This document shows positions 26,908-36,354 of a stretch of 64,000 bases of DNA, piece by piece. Location: positions 3,348,001 through 3,412,000 of the forward strand of contig OY781921.1 in the NCBI GenBank assembly GCA_963677245.1, written 5' to 3'. The notes beneath the pieces are model-generated. The model did no database searches and was not told the DNA's origin. It was given only the letters and a program-made list of their open reading frames with translations. Position 1 is the first letter of the stretch; every line of letters begins with the position of its first letter. This stretch comes from Saccharicrinis sp963677245. Its GTDB lineage: Bacteria > Bacteroidota > Bacteroidia > Bacteroidales > Marinilabiliaceae. The position numbers were made by a program, and so were the translations under genes.

Positions 26908-27177
26908 ATGAGAAGGGTAAAATTAATTGTTTGCGGCAGAGTTCAGGGTGTTGGTTATCGTTTTTTTGTCAGAGAAAAAGCACTCGCACATGGGATAAAA
27001 GGCTATGTACGAAACCTTCCGGGTGGTGAGGTAGAAATAGATGCAGAAGGAAACCGGGACGCATTATCTGGTTTTATCAATGTCTGTAAACAAGGTCCAA
27101 GAATGTCGGAAGTGAATGACTATTTTATACACGACATTCCTTTTTTCGGTTTCGATCACTTTAGCATTAAACATTAA
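26908..27177 (+). CDS. Acylphosphatase
   Basis: Hydrolyses the carboxyl-phosphate bond of acyl phosphates. The protein has 89 residues, normal for the family. The phosphate-binding loop CGRVQGVGYR (9-18) places the essential Arg at 18, and the catalytic Asn35 is in VRNLPGG. It is a stand-alone gene. Confidence 0.93.
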   Translation: MRRVKLIVCGRVQGVGYRFFVREKALAHGIKGYVRNLPGGEVEIDAEGNRDALSGFINVCKQGPRMSEVNDYFIHDIPFFGFDHFSIKH

Positions 27178-27271
27178 TCGAATTTTAAGGTTAAAAAGTT
27201 TATTGATCGGATAAGTCTCTTATTTTTGTAGGTACTTATCCGATTTTACTTTTATCTAAAGAACCCATCTC

Positions 27272-29464
27272 ATGCTAAAAACAAAAAAAAGGTACCTTAT
27301 TCTAAAGAGTATCGCTTTTATAATACTAGTATTATTATTCTTCCTCTCTACTATTATCAAAAACTATGTGGTAAAGCATAGTGAGGAACTCATTGGCCGT
27401 AAGCTCACATTAGACGAATTACACTTTGATTATTTTTTAGTAAAAGTATCAGCACATAATTTTACTTTATACGAGGAAAATAAAACGGATACTTTTGTAT
27501 ACTTCAATGAGTTAATGATCAACTACGATCCATGGAAGATGTTGGGAAATGAATATGCTGTCTCAGAAATTAGATTGATAAAACCATTTATCTATGTTCA
27601 ACAAAATGGCGAAACATTTAACTTCGATAGTTTGATTCCTCCCTCGGATTCTGCGGTTGTGGAACAAGATACTCTTCAAACCGAAGAGGAAAACGTGAAA
27701 TTCTCTATTCGAAATATCTCTTTATGGGATGGTGAAATACGATATTACGATCAGGAAATTGATAACCTTTTACAATTTGATAATCTAAATTTAGATTTGC
27801 CACTAATAGCATGGGATAACCGTAGCAGCGAAATGGGCGTACAGTTTTCCATCGGCGAAAGTGGATTAGTTAAAATTGATGCCAATATTGATCAGCAATT
27901 ATCCGAATATACCATTGGTTTTGGAACAGAAAATATTCAGTTGAATTCATTTACCAATTACCTGAAAGATTACATGCATATTTCGGAACTAAATGGACTG
28001 CTGCAATCCGATATTCGCATTAAAGGACATATGAAGGAGGTTGAAAATATTCTGATTTCGGGAAAAGTGGGTGTGGATAGTCTTTCTTTAAAAGATGATA
28101 AAGGAAAAGTAATGGCTTCAGCAATAAGCCTGGCTTCGGTATTGGATTCGATTGATTTGGGTAAAATGCGCTTTACTATTGATAAGGTGCTGGTTAACCA
28201 GATGTATATTTCGGCAGTTTTAAACAAAGAAATGAGCAACTGGGAATACTTCTTTGATCCGGTGCTATCGGATACTTTACAAACAGAACCCGCAGATTCT
28301 ACAACTGTTGATGCTGAAGAAGCTGAGGATTTATACTATCGATTGGATACCATTTTAGTTCAAAATAGTCATGTGCTGTTCGAGGACAATACCTTAAACC
28401 GTCCGTTTGCCTACGATATAAAAAACATCAACATCAGTATGCATCATCTTTCACCCGTAAATGATGCTATTCCGCTTAGCTATGCCATGAACTTTACCAA
28501 CGAAGGGCAGTTTACCGGCGAAACACATTTTAGCCTTCAAAACCCGCTTAAATTGTTTTATGATGGAAAAGTGAGTAAACTCGATTTACATAGTTTTTCG
28601 CCTTACACCGAATATTACCTGGGATACCCGATTGTTTCGGGCATGTTTAATTACGATTGTCGTATTGATATGACACCCGAGAAGCTGGATAACCAAAACC
28701 ATTTGCTGGTACAGGAACCCGAATTTGGTAAAAAAACAAAGGATAGCACCGCTTATAAATTACCATTGAAACTGGCTTTATATCTGATTAAAGATGCCAA
28801 CGATAATGTGGAGTTTGAGTTACCGGTAAGTGGTAATCCTTCCGATCCGGGATTTAAATTAGGTCCTTTAATCTGGAAAACCTTTGGAAAGTTCATTGCC
28901 AAAACGGCTACTCAACCATTTGGTTCTCTGGCCAAATTGGTAGGAACCCATCCCGAAGAACTGGAGATGATTCCATTCAAATACACTCAGGATTCCCTGA
29001 TGGCTCCACAGCGTAAGGTATTGGATAAGATAGCTGAAATACTCACGAAGAAAGAGGAATTAATTTTTAGTTTCAGACAGGAAACCGCAGTAGATGAAGA
29101 GCTGGCTTTACTGGCCGAAAAAACCATCAAACAACAGTATATAAGGGATAAAACACCTGCTAAAATAACCAGCTGGCAAGAGGTGGAAGATAGCAACGAA
29201 AACTTTATCAACTATCTGAATAAAACTTATCCGGAAAGCATAGAAACGAGCATAAAAGAACGATACCAATTGCTGGTTCCAAAAGATAAGCTACAATCTG
29301 TTTTTAATGAATTGTATGCACAGCGCAACCAGATTATTAACGATTACCTGACGCAAACCAAGGCATGCAAAGCTGCTTCGGTAAAAACTTTATCAGTAGA
29401 TTTTAAAAATATGCCTCAGGAATTAAAACACCCGGGATTTAGGGTTGAAGTATCGATTGATTAA
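27272..29464 (+). CDS. DUF748 / AsmA-like envelope protein
   Basis: A 730-residue protein anchored by an N-terminal membrane helix (about 11-30) with the rest periplasmic. The central part is a repeating beta-groove pattern like AsmA and other bridge-type lipid-transfer proteins. The C-terminal half matches DUF748: LPLKLALYLIKDANDNVEFELPVSGNPSDPGFKLGPLIWK, then FGSLAKLVG. A helical tail follows. Known relatives act in outer membrane maintenance. It sits alone, 94 bp after the acylphosphatase gene. Confidence 0.82.
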   Translation: MLKTKKRYLILKSIAFIILVLLFFLSTIIKNYVVKHSEELIGRKLTLDELHFDYFLVKVSAHNFTLYEENKTDTFVYFNELMINYDPWKMLGNEYAVSEIRLIKPFIYVQQNGETFNFDSLIPPSDSAVVEQDTLQTEEENVKFSIRNISLWDGEIRYYDQEIDNLLQFDNLNLDLPLIAWDNRSSEMGVQFSIGESGLVKIDANIDQQLSEYTIGFGTENIQLNSFTNYLKDYMHISELNGLLQSDIRIKGHMKEVENILISGKVGVDSLSLKDDKGKVMASAISLASVLDSIDLGKMRFTIDKVLVNQMYISAVLNKEMSNWEYFFDPVLSDTLQTEPADSTTVDAEEAEDLYYRLDTILVQNSHVLFEDNTLNRPFAYDIKNINISMHHLSPVNDAIPLSYAMNFTNEGQFTGETHFSLQNPLKLFYDGKVSKLDLHSFSPYTEYYLGYPIVSGMFNYDCRIDMTPEKLDNQNHLLVQEPEFGKKTKDSTAYKLPLKLALYLIKDANDNVEFELPVSGNPSDPGFKLGPLIWKTFGKFIAKTATQPFGSLAKLVGTHPEELEMIPFKYTQDSLMAPQRKVLDKIAEILTKKEELIFSFRQETAVDEELALLAEKTIKQQYIRDKTPAKITSWQEVEDSNENFINYLNKTYPESIETSIKERYQLLVPKDKLQSVFNELYAQRNQIINDYLTQTKACKAASVKTLSVDFKNMPQELKHPGFRVEVSID

Positions 29465-29663
29465 TTGTGAATTGAAAGTGCTGCTTAGCTGCCCCGCTAA
29501 ATTATAGGCGGGGTGGTATAAATCACAACCCCGTGTATAATATGAGCTAAATACTTCAGACTTACAGCCTGATATACCATACTGCATTGATACTTGGAGC
29601 ATCGCCCTCTTGTGTTCGAAAAGACCCTCTTAATCGTAATTGACTATGCACCATGGTAATCAA

Positions 29664-29989
29664 CTCTCCTCCTTATTCAAGGAGGAGTACGGCGAGGTAC
29701 GAGTCGGGAGGTGGTTTTAACCCGCAATATGCATTAGGACATCTATTACGCATCAAAATTACTTCAAAACAAATCACTTCATTGCTTCACTTCAACTCAC
29801 CAGAACGATGCTATGCTTCGTTTCAGTAAAGCCTTGTTTTATTGCAATTTTAACGCTCACAACGAAGTTCTAATACATAATGCGGTTTTAAATATTTAGA
29901 TCTTATTATTATGGACATTCCAACACCAAAGGTATGAAACCACCTCCCCTCTCCTTTGTCGAGGTACTCCTCCTTCGTAAGGAGGAGAG
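29664..29989. repeat. Long imperfect inverted repeat in the intergenic region after the DUF748 gene
   Basis: The left arm (29664-29718) and right arm (29936-29989) share, in opposite orientation, CTCTCCTCCTTA, AAGGAGGAGTAC and GGAGGTGGTTT. Inside them a second pair, CCGCAATATGCATTAG and CTAATACATAATGCGG, continues the symmetry (29722-29737 and 29870-29885). The core of about 130 bp has no trusted gene. The design resembles a MITE or other non-autonomous palindromic element; no terminal target duplication was found. The rest of the 939-bp gap holds a CCCCGC/GCGGGG hairpin near 29492-29513 and the tandem repeat listed next. Confidence 0.6.
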
Positions 29990-30162
29990 CCGATTTACAG
30001 TTTGCAAATTTCTCTTAATAAGAATATCAATATCTTTTTTAGAATATTCATACGATGCCCCAAGCTTTGAAACAAAAGGCTTTCAGCTTTAGCTTGTAGT
30101 ATTGAAAATCTGGTTTTTACCCAGTTAACAATTCCTTATGTTGGATTTGGCGTCATTCTAAA

Positions 30163-30402
30163 ATGAAATGGACTCAAATCCTTGCATTGTGAGCTTTGCG
30201 GAGATAAAATGGATTCAAATCCGTGATTTGGCTTCATTACAAAATAAAATAACCCCAATTCCTTGAATTGTGGCCATTTTTTTAATGAAATCAACACAAA
30301 TCTTTGCATTGTGTACTTTTTGGCACAGAAATGCTGCCTTTTCAAAAAATTGGGCTCATTTTAAAATGAAATGCAGCCAAGACCATTTTAGAAATGCTGT
30401 CT
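30163..30402. repeat. Degenerate tandem repeat, about 41-bp period, six copies
   Basis: Units begin at 30163, 30204, 30244, 30285, 30327 and 30366 (spacing 39-42). Each starts with a variant of ATGAAAT or ATAAAAT, and the better copies continue with TCAAATCCTTGCATTGTG. Copies 5 and 6 are the most worn. The period is not a multiple of three, and the frames are broken, so this is not coding. It abuts the stop codon of the downstream minus-strand gene. Confidence 0.7.
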
Positions 30403-30403
30403 T

Positions 30404-31996
30404 CTACTTTTTTACCAAAGAAACATCATCAATCTGGCAACTTGCACCGGCTTCTCCTTCGGCTTTAAAGCCTATTTCCACTTTGCCATTTTTTACGCGC
30501 ACATTATCCAGTTTTATTTCAGTCCAGTCAATATTTCCTTTACTTAGCTTAAGAGATCCAGACTTACCTCCACTCTCTGCATACATCTCCAGTTCCGTAA
30601 ACTGATCATTATGCTTTATTTTTGCAGATAAGATGTATTTTCCATCCTCCAATTGTACAAATGGAGTAGATTCTATCGTTTGATATACTTTACGTTTAAA
30701 CGGAATTTGATCTTCAATATTCAGGCTTTTTTCACCCACTACTTTCTTTCTGTCTTCACGGGTATTAAAGTAATTCAGAACCGGCGATGCCTTATCTTCA
30801 ATCACTATCTCATTACCTTGGTAAATCACCGTTGTCCATCCTTTCAGTTGTTCCTGAATGGGTTTTACAGGCGATGGAATATGCCTGCGATCGGCCTCAA
30901 AACTTCCGTTTCGCACATAGTTATTGTCTTCTGCGACTTCCCATTCTCCGGTAAGGGCATCCAATTTCCAGGAATGCAAAGAATTAAAATATGGTGTTTC
31001 TCCGGTAAAAGACATGGGAAACCACTGATTGTAACCCAAACCATTTCCGGCAAAGTTGGCCCAACGGTCGCCACAGTAAACCACTGTTTCCTGCTTGCTT
31101 CCTTTTACATTGACAAAAAATCCGGTTTGTGTAATATGGGCGTAATCATCCATACAACCCGGTGTAATCAGCATTTCGTTAGCAGGTAGAAATGGGCCTT
31201 TTACATTATCCGAAACCAAATAATATGCATAAGAAGAATCCCATCCGTATAGGTTCGAAGCAAAAATATAGTATTTGTCTTTGTGCTTCACCATACAATT
31301 GCCTTCCCTACCCTTTCCTCTGAAAACCTCAGTGCAATCCAGTAAATCAACCATCCCATTTTTTACTCCTATTTCCGAAATGTAAATCTTATTTCTACCT
31401 CGGCCATAAGAATACACCAGGTAGGATTTTCCGCTATCGGGATCGGTAAAAAGGGTTTGATCACCGGTATTGGGTGTACCAATGGTTTCGGTCATATCCA
31501 GACGCTGATGCCACTTAAACGAACCGTTTGGAGAATCGGCCAAAGCAATTAAAACGCCATTATCATGCTGAATAAACAGGGCATATTTTTCTATTTCGGA
31601 GATGTAGGCAACACCCAACCTGCCCATCCAGCGTGTATTCTCATAATGTTGATCCACCTCATTTCTATCCAGCACATTGCTTTCAAATGTCCAGTTGACT
31701 AAATCAGTAGAAGAATAGCACGTGACAGCCACAAAATTATCTTTGGGTTGAGTGTAAGATGGATCATTACGATATAGCTCCGCTTCCTTGTAAAAAGCAC
31801 CATACCAATAGTATTTTTCCACTCCGCTTTCCGGGTCTTTAAAAGTAAAAATACCTCCACCCTGACTATAGATAGGATCACCATCAACAGTATCCCAAAA
31901 CTGATCGTTTTTTATCGGTTTTAACTGGGCTAATCCCGACAGGAAAAACCCAAATGCTAATGCTACTGTTATGATCCTTCTTGTTACACGCTGCAT
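30404..31996 (-). CDS. GH43 exo-beta-1,3-galactanase-like hydrolase
   Basis: The protein has 530 residues from the chosen ATG. I preferred this ATG to the longest frame because it is immediately followed by a good signal peptide (basic MQRVTRR, then a hydrophobic stretch ending SGLAQ). The catalytic domain has DGDPIYSQGGG, the N-terminal signature of GH43 subfamilies 24/34, with a probable Asp base, YYWYGAF, and the acid in GKGREGNCMV. A C-terminal beta-sandwich (about 385-530, from NYVRNGSFEADRR) resembles a carbohydrate-binding module. With the GH35 gene just upstream on the same strand it points to beta-1,3-galactan or arabinogalactan breakdown. Confidence 0.82.
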   Translation of the reverse strand: MQRVTRRIITVALAFGFFLSGLAQLKPIKNDQFWDTVDGDPIYSQGGGIFTFKDPESGVEKYYWYGAFYKEAELYRNDPSYTQPKDNFVAVTCYSSTDLVNWTFESNVLDRNEVDQHYENTRWMGRLGVAYISEIEKYALFIQHDNGVLIALADSPNGSFKWHQRLDMTETIGTPNTGDQTLFTDPDSGKSYLVYSYGRGRNKIYISEIGVKNGMVDLLDCTEVFRGKGREGNCMVKHKDKYYIFASNLYGWDSSYAYYLVSDNVKGPFLPANEMLITPGCMDDYAHITQTGFFVNVKGSKQETVVYCGDRWANFAGNGLGYNQWFPMSFTGETPYFNSLHSWKLDALTGEWEVAEDNNYVRNGSFEADRRHIPSPVKPIQEQLKGWTTVIYQGNEIVIEDKASPVLNYFNTREDRKKVVGEKSLNIEDQIPFKRKVYQTIESTPFVQLEDGKYILSAKIKHNDQFTELEMYAESGGKSGSLKLSKGNIDWTEIKLDNVRVKNGKVEIGFKAEGEAGASCQIDDVSLVKK

Positions 31997-32097
31997 AGTT
32001 TGTTTATTTATTGATTCCAATATAAATCTACATCCCAAGTATACTGACTTTCTTTTCTTGATGAAAGAAAAGAACTAAGCCGAACTATCCTCACTGA

Positions 32098-34506
32098 TTA
32101 TTTTTTAAACCTGATTTCCGCTTTATATTCCGGTACGATATCCATACCATTCACCTTTAAATATTTCCCGTCCTCAAACTCAGGCACTGATTTTAAATCT
32201 TCCAGGTAACTATAGTGCGAATACATCGGATGAAAAATCAACACCATCTTATCTTCTTTCAACTGCGAAGCAAAGCTTTTTAGTCCAATCTCCCATTTTT
32301 TCTCCTGGTATAAATGATCGGTAATCATTTCCCCATTAATAAAAGCCAGCCCCCGGTCTCCCACATAATCTATATCTACAAAAACATCATTCAATTGTGA
32401 AATATCTGAATGTAAGGACAAGGTGTACTTCCGCTCTGAAACCTTTTTGAATTGAATATCAGGTTTAAATTCATCAAAGGAAACAGCATACGATGCAAAG
32501 CCTTTGAAAATAGCTTTTCCCTTTTTTAAATGGGCAGAACATTCTTCAATTTCCCGCGCCGGAAAAACATGAAAGGTATTAGCTGTTTGATGAGTGATGA
32601 GTTGCAATTGATCCTGATTATCCAGAACCATCGCTTCCGAGATGATCAATTCTTCGTTTACTTTTAATGCATTGATAGCCATGGATTGCGGCAATACCAT
32701 AAATTGAACCCCGTTGGCTTCAAAAGAAAAAGGCCTATCATTTTTGGATTTAATGGATTTAATACCACCAACATTTTCAACCCGAGCATTATTTATTTTG
32801 CTAATCTTTGTTTCCGCAGCAAAATTCAGCTCAGGACTGATACCATCAATGGCGGAAAATACGTAATAATTGCCCTCGCTCTGATGCAAAATACTAAGCG
32901 GTTGAACTGTTGCCGATAGAATTGTCGCCTTTTCTAATTTTAAATTAAATGGAAATATAGCACTCATGGCTTGCGGTACATCAAAAGAACCTTTTACAGG
33001 AAAGGATATGCTTTTATGAGCTGTTTTTACCTGAATACTCACATCTTCCATGTTTTTGACTTCCAAATGATCCTGAAAATTAATCATAAACAAGAACCCT
33101 GATTCTCCATAGGAACGAACTGCATATCTCAATGTTTCTGTGTTATCGGGTGTAATGGCAGCATTGGTTTCCGGTAAAATAGTTTTCATAGGCGCCAGTT
33201 TTTCGTTATAAGCATCCAAAAACATATGGAGCATTCTTAAATGCTTGTAATGGTATCGTGCCTGACCATATTGTCCCAATGGTGCCTGAAAATCGTAATT
33301 CATACGGGTTATACCGTTTACTTCTTCATTGTAAAATTTACCATCGTATTGAGGTGTTGTTCCACCATGATACATGTAATAACCAATTCCATTGGAACCG
33401 CTGCCAATAATACGAACCATCAAAGGATTCACACTTTCGTAAGCCACAATGGGTCTACGCGAAAATTTAGGCTGAATTCCAGGACCGATCTCACAAGGAA
33501 TAGAAGGATATAAATCGGTATTATAACTCACCGGACTGTAATCGGGGTATTTATGAATGTCTTTAAACAAATAAAATGAAGAAGGATGTGGATCAGTCCA
33601 GAAAGGATACGCATATCCCGCCGTAACCGGAATACTTCCTTTTTCTACAATCGTCGCATTCCCCCATCCTGTTGCAGTGTAAATAGGTACATCAACACCA
33701 TGTTTTTTGGCCATGGCTTTTAGATGATTCATATGCTTTTTTCCATATTCGAATCTTGGATTCATACCATCGGTAACTGTAATTTGCTCATGAGCTAAAG
33801 CTGCATCAAGATCGGCCACCGTGTATTCCTTCTCGCTTCCGGGAAAGGTAAACTCCCATGGTGCTGCAGAATGCTGATATTCATTTTCGAGCTGAACGCC
33901 TATAATTGATCCGCCATCTTTATACAAAAGTCCTTCGATTTGATGGGCAATCTGGCCATATAAAACATCCACGTATTCCAGGTACTCCGGATCATTACTC
34001 CTTACCTCAAATTCACGACCATACAACCAATCCGGCAAACCGCCGTTACGCATTTCTCCGTGACAGAATGGTCCCATTCGAACGATGGTGTAAATTTGGT
34101 GTTTATGAGCTAACTCAATAAATTTTCTAAGGTTTAAATCACCACTCCAGTCAAATTGTCCCTCTTTGCGTTCATGAAGATTCCAAAAGACATAAGAAGC
34201 AATTACATTTATTCCTCCCGATTTCATTTTCAGGATTTCTTCCTCCCAATATTCCTGGGGATATCTGGCATAATGAAACTCACCAATTACCGGAAAAAAC
34301 GGCTTTCCATCCTTCTCTATAAAATAACTATTGACAGCAATTTCCTCTCCTGCAGGATTCGTTCCTCCCAAATCAAGATGCCCTCGTATAATTTCCTTTT
34401 CAGCTTTATTGATATCAATTTGATAAATGCTTTGTGCTCTAATACCATATTGATTAAAAACTAAAAGTATAAGTATGAATCCTAATAGATTTAATAACTG
34501 TTTCAT
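32098..34506 (-). CDS. GH35 beta-galactosidase
   Basis: An 802-residue exported enzyme with a signal peptide ending YGIRAQ (1-25). The TIM barrel starts GKPFFPVIGEFHYARYP and has ASYVFWNLHERKEGQFDW. The acid/base is probably Glu209 in VQLENEYQ, and Glu339 in PCEIGPGIQ is a candidate nucleophile. A beta-rich region follows with a jelly-roll module (YVGDRGLAFINGEMI) near 720. Such enzymes remove terminal beta-galactose. The gene is probably in one transcript with the GH43 gene downstream (101 bp gap). Confidence 0.88.
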   Translation of the reverse strand: MKQLLNLLGFILILLVFNQYGIRAQSIYQIDINKAEKEIIRGHLDLGGTNPAGEEIAVNSYFIEKDGKPFFPVIGEFHYARYPQEYWEEEILKMKSGGINVIASYVFWNLHERKEGQFDWSGDLNLRKFIELAHKHQIYTIVRMGPFCHGEMRNGGLPDWLYGREFEVRSNDPEYLEYVDVLYGQIAHQIEGLLYKDGGSIIGVQLENEYQHSAAPWEFTFPGSEKEYTVADLDAALAHEQITVTDGMNPRFEYGKKHMNHLKAMAKKHGVDVPIYTATGWGNATIVEKGSIPVTAGYAYPFWTDPHPSSFYLFKDIHKYPDYSPVSYNTDLYPSIPCEIGPGIQPKFSRRPIVAYESVNPLMVRIIGSGSNGIGYYMYHGGTTPQYDGKFYNEEVNGITRMNYDFQAPLGQYGQARYHYKHLRMLHMFLDAYNEKLAPMKTILPETNAAITPDNTETLRYAVRSYGESGFLFMINFQDHLEVKNMEDVSIQVKTAHKSISFPVKGSFDVPQAMSAIFPFNLKLEKATILSATVQPLSILHQSEGNYYVFSAIDGISPELNFAAETKISKINNARVENVGGIKSIKSKNDRPFSFEANGVQFMVLPQSMAINALKVNEELIISEAMVLDNQDQLQLITHQTANTFHVFPAREIEECSAHLKKGKAIFKGFASYAVSFDEFKPDIQFKKVSERKYTLSLHSDISQLNDVFVDIDYVGDRGLAFINGEMITDHLYQEKKWEIGLKSFASQLKEDKMVLIFHPMYSHYSYLEDLKSVPEFEDGKYLKVNGMDIVPEYKAEIRFKK

Positions 34507-34849
34507 AGATTTAAATTTATGTTCTTTATGGACTAAATCATCTTACTTTTAAAATATTCCACGCAAGACAATACATCCCTAATAAGCAAAAATAGCTACT
34601 CTAACTTATTTAATGAATGAGGTATCATATCATTTTATGTACAATATTATCATATGCATGTAGTTCTGTCCTTATAGCTTTTAGAATCACCAAAGGGTTT
34701 TCTTTTTTCCTTCATTTAAGTAAGTCATTACTCTATTATCTTACATATTTGTGGGATATACAAATACCACACCCTAATTTTCAGAGGCTTAGCAATAACG
34801 GTTTACTATTTGAAAACGCTTTGCCAATTAACCTTAAAATCATATTCAT

Positions 34850-35101
34850 ATGGAAATTAAACAAACTTGGGAAAAGGTACTGGAATACGCTACAATGCCT
34901 TTACATGGAACTTTATCGCGCAAACAACGCAAAGGCGTTGAATTGCAAATAAACGAAGGTAAAGTATTTAAAAATGCTACCGTTTTTCTGGAAGAAAACA
35001 TTGTTTGGATATCGGAATGCAGCGATGGCAAAACCAGCAACACCTATTACGATTGGGAAAAAATTACTTCCATTACCACTATTAGTAACGAAGAAAAATA
35101 A
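34850..35101 (+). CDS. Small protein of unknown function
   Basis: An 83-residue protein not recognised. It has a basic patch (LSRKQRKG) near 22-30, then alternating hydrophobic and polar residues that suggest beta strands, including ENIVWISECS and TYYDWEKITSIT. It lies 6 bp before the next small gene, so the two form an operon. The 343-bp gap upstream of it holds no other feature I can support. Confidence 0.6.
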   Translation: MEIKQTWEKVLEYATMPLHGTLSRKQRKGVELQINEGKVFKNATVFLEENIVWISECSDGKTSNTYYDWEKITSITTISNEEK

Positions 35102-35107
35102 ACCGAT

Positions 35108-35317
35108 ATGACGACAGACGAAATAAAAGAACTTGAAAAAGAAGTTAACAAACTCAAGTTTAAAGCCAGTCAGCAAGCCTCTGAACTGCACGATTTAGTA
35201 GAAGATCGTTTATTAATGGATTTCGAAGATATCCCTTCCGTTGCAGAAACTACTTATGCAGCATGCAAAAAATGGAGCGATAAAAACAAAGAGCTATTAG
35301 CAGCGAAACAGGGATAA
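35108..35317 (+). CDS. DUF683 / CCE_0567-like small protein
   Basis: A 69-residue helical hairpin: TTDEIKELEKEVNKLKFKASQQASELHDLVEDRL, a short linker and IPSVAETTYAACKKWSDKNKELLA. The LHDLVED block and the second-helix TYAA pattern recall the DUF683/CCE_0567 family, which is usually encoded beside nifX in nitrogen-fixation clusters. No nif gene is visible here. The assignment is from remembered motifs and should be treated as likely, not certain. Confidence 0.5.
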   Translation: MTTDEIKELEKEVNKLKFKASQQASELHDLVEDRLLMDFEDIPSVAETTYAACKKWSDKNKELLAAKQG

Positions 35318-35410
35318 GTTACTTAATAATTTTGCTCAAGCCGCAAGGCTCCCACTTTTTTCTACAGTCAAAAAAGTGGGCAAAAAGTCCGCCAACTGCA
35401 GCACTCGCTT

Positions 35411-35496
35411 ACCCACTAGCGTTTTGTTGATGAGACAGAAAGAACTCCCTACGGTCGAACAGCTTTCTGTCTTTTCATCAACTACAACTAGTGGGT
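35411..35496. repeat. Large intergenic hairpin with GAACTCCCTACGGTC core
   Basis: Three collinear stems: ACCCACTAG/CTAGTGGGT, GTTGATGA/TCATCAAC and CAGAAAG/CTTTCTG, around a 20-nt loop with AACTCCCTACGGTCGAACAG. The loop is nearly the same as that at 19807-19826, while the stems differ, so the loop rather than the stem is conserved. It occupies the gap between two small genes. Confidence 0.7.
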
Positions 35497-35559
35497 CCCA
35501 AGCTACATTGCTGAGGTTGGTGAACTAAAAGCACTAGCATTGAATTATTCAGCACTAAT

Positions 35560-35787
35560 ATGGCAAAACCGAAGATAGAAATTGAAGAACTTGTTTATCT
35601 TAAAACCAGTTGGTTAGAAGATAAAGCCTTTATGGTATTTGTAAATGATAAAGGCGAAATGCGCGCCATCGATGCTGAAATGGTTAACCTACCCAATATA
35701 CAACCCGGCATTAAACTAAAAGCCGAAGTGGAACACAAAGGATGTTCCGGCAGAGAAATTCAAAAAGTAATGGTTTGTGAGGTGTGA
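35560..35787 (+). CDS. Small protein of unknown function
   Basis: A 75-residue protein. It is not recognised. It reads as a small beta-barrel-like domain (IEELVYLKTSWLEDKAFMVFVND, then GIKLKAEVEHKGCSGREIQKVMV). The single Cys at about 61 follows HKG. It starts 242 bp after the DUF683-like gene, beyond the hairpin, and begins with an ordinary ATG. Confidence 0.5.
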   Translation: MAKPKIEIEELVYLKTSWLEDKAFMVFVNDKGEMRAIDAEMVNLPNIQPGIKLKAEVEHKGCSGREIQKVMVCEV

Positions 35788-35811
35788 GAATGGTTTTTCT
35801 TACTCTTCTAC

Positions 35812-36110
35812 ACAACCCCCAAACTCCTATAGGGCGAGCTAACACGCACATTATAATTTCACCAGATAATTATCTCAATTAGCCAACATTGCGCGCCGAT
35901 CCCTTTAGGGAAACAAAGGGTGTGCATAGGATTCATATTTATGTATTTTTCATTTTAAGATTCAATCAATTGCATTCCCTTTCATCTACCTCCTTTACCA
36001 CCCCAAAAGGGGCGAGCCAACACACACATCTAACTCACACAAACCTATTACAAACGACAGTAAACTCTGCGCGCTGCTTTCTCCTTTAGGAGCTAGAGGT
36101 AACGAGGGCT
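35812..36110. repeat. Palindromic repeat cluster 1 (families A and B)
   Basis: Family A reads TTGCGCGCCGATCCCTTTAG followed by GGAAACAAAGGGTGTGCA, where CCCTTT/AAAGGG can pair. Family B is a CCCCAAA..CCCCTAAAGGGGCGAG type with CCCCT/AGGGG pairing. Here are one A copy (35885-35932), a worn B copy before it and a second B-type copy at about 35998-36020, then an end segment TCTGCGCGCTGCTTTCTCCTT with AGGAG pairing. No gene is present in the 567-bp gap. Confidence 0.75.
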
Positions 36111-36118
36111 TTAAAAAC

Positions 36119-36250
36119 AAAAGCCACATTTATTGCTAAATGCAGCTCTTATATATGATTTCTAAATACCATACCTAAAGTATAGTTTGATAGCAGATTA
36201 TTTGTTCTTTAAACCAAAAGTGAGGACTTGTCCGGTAGCGGGGGTTTGTC
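36119..36250. repeat. Dispersed repeat of about 130 bp (copy 1)
   Basis: Starts with an AAGCCACATTTATTGCTAAA hairpin (CATTTA/TAAATG) followed by a T-rich tail. It runs through TATAGTTTGATAGCAG to the palindromic GGACTTGTCCGG. It resembles 38978-39108 along its length, and its first 35 bp also occur at 37279-37317. The hairpin can act as a terminator. Confidence 0.6.
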
Positions 36251-36354
36251 TTATGCCTCTTTATAAGAATCCAGCAATCAAACCAACTTAAATATAGTTT
36301 GTCATCATCTCTTAACTTGGTTATATTTGCAATAGGTACATTAAATAGTATGCT

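Noticed and set aside
30653..31189. 178-residue frame on the plus strand inside the GH43 gene
   Set aside because: It is antisense to a clear glycoside hydrolase and has low-complexity composition.
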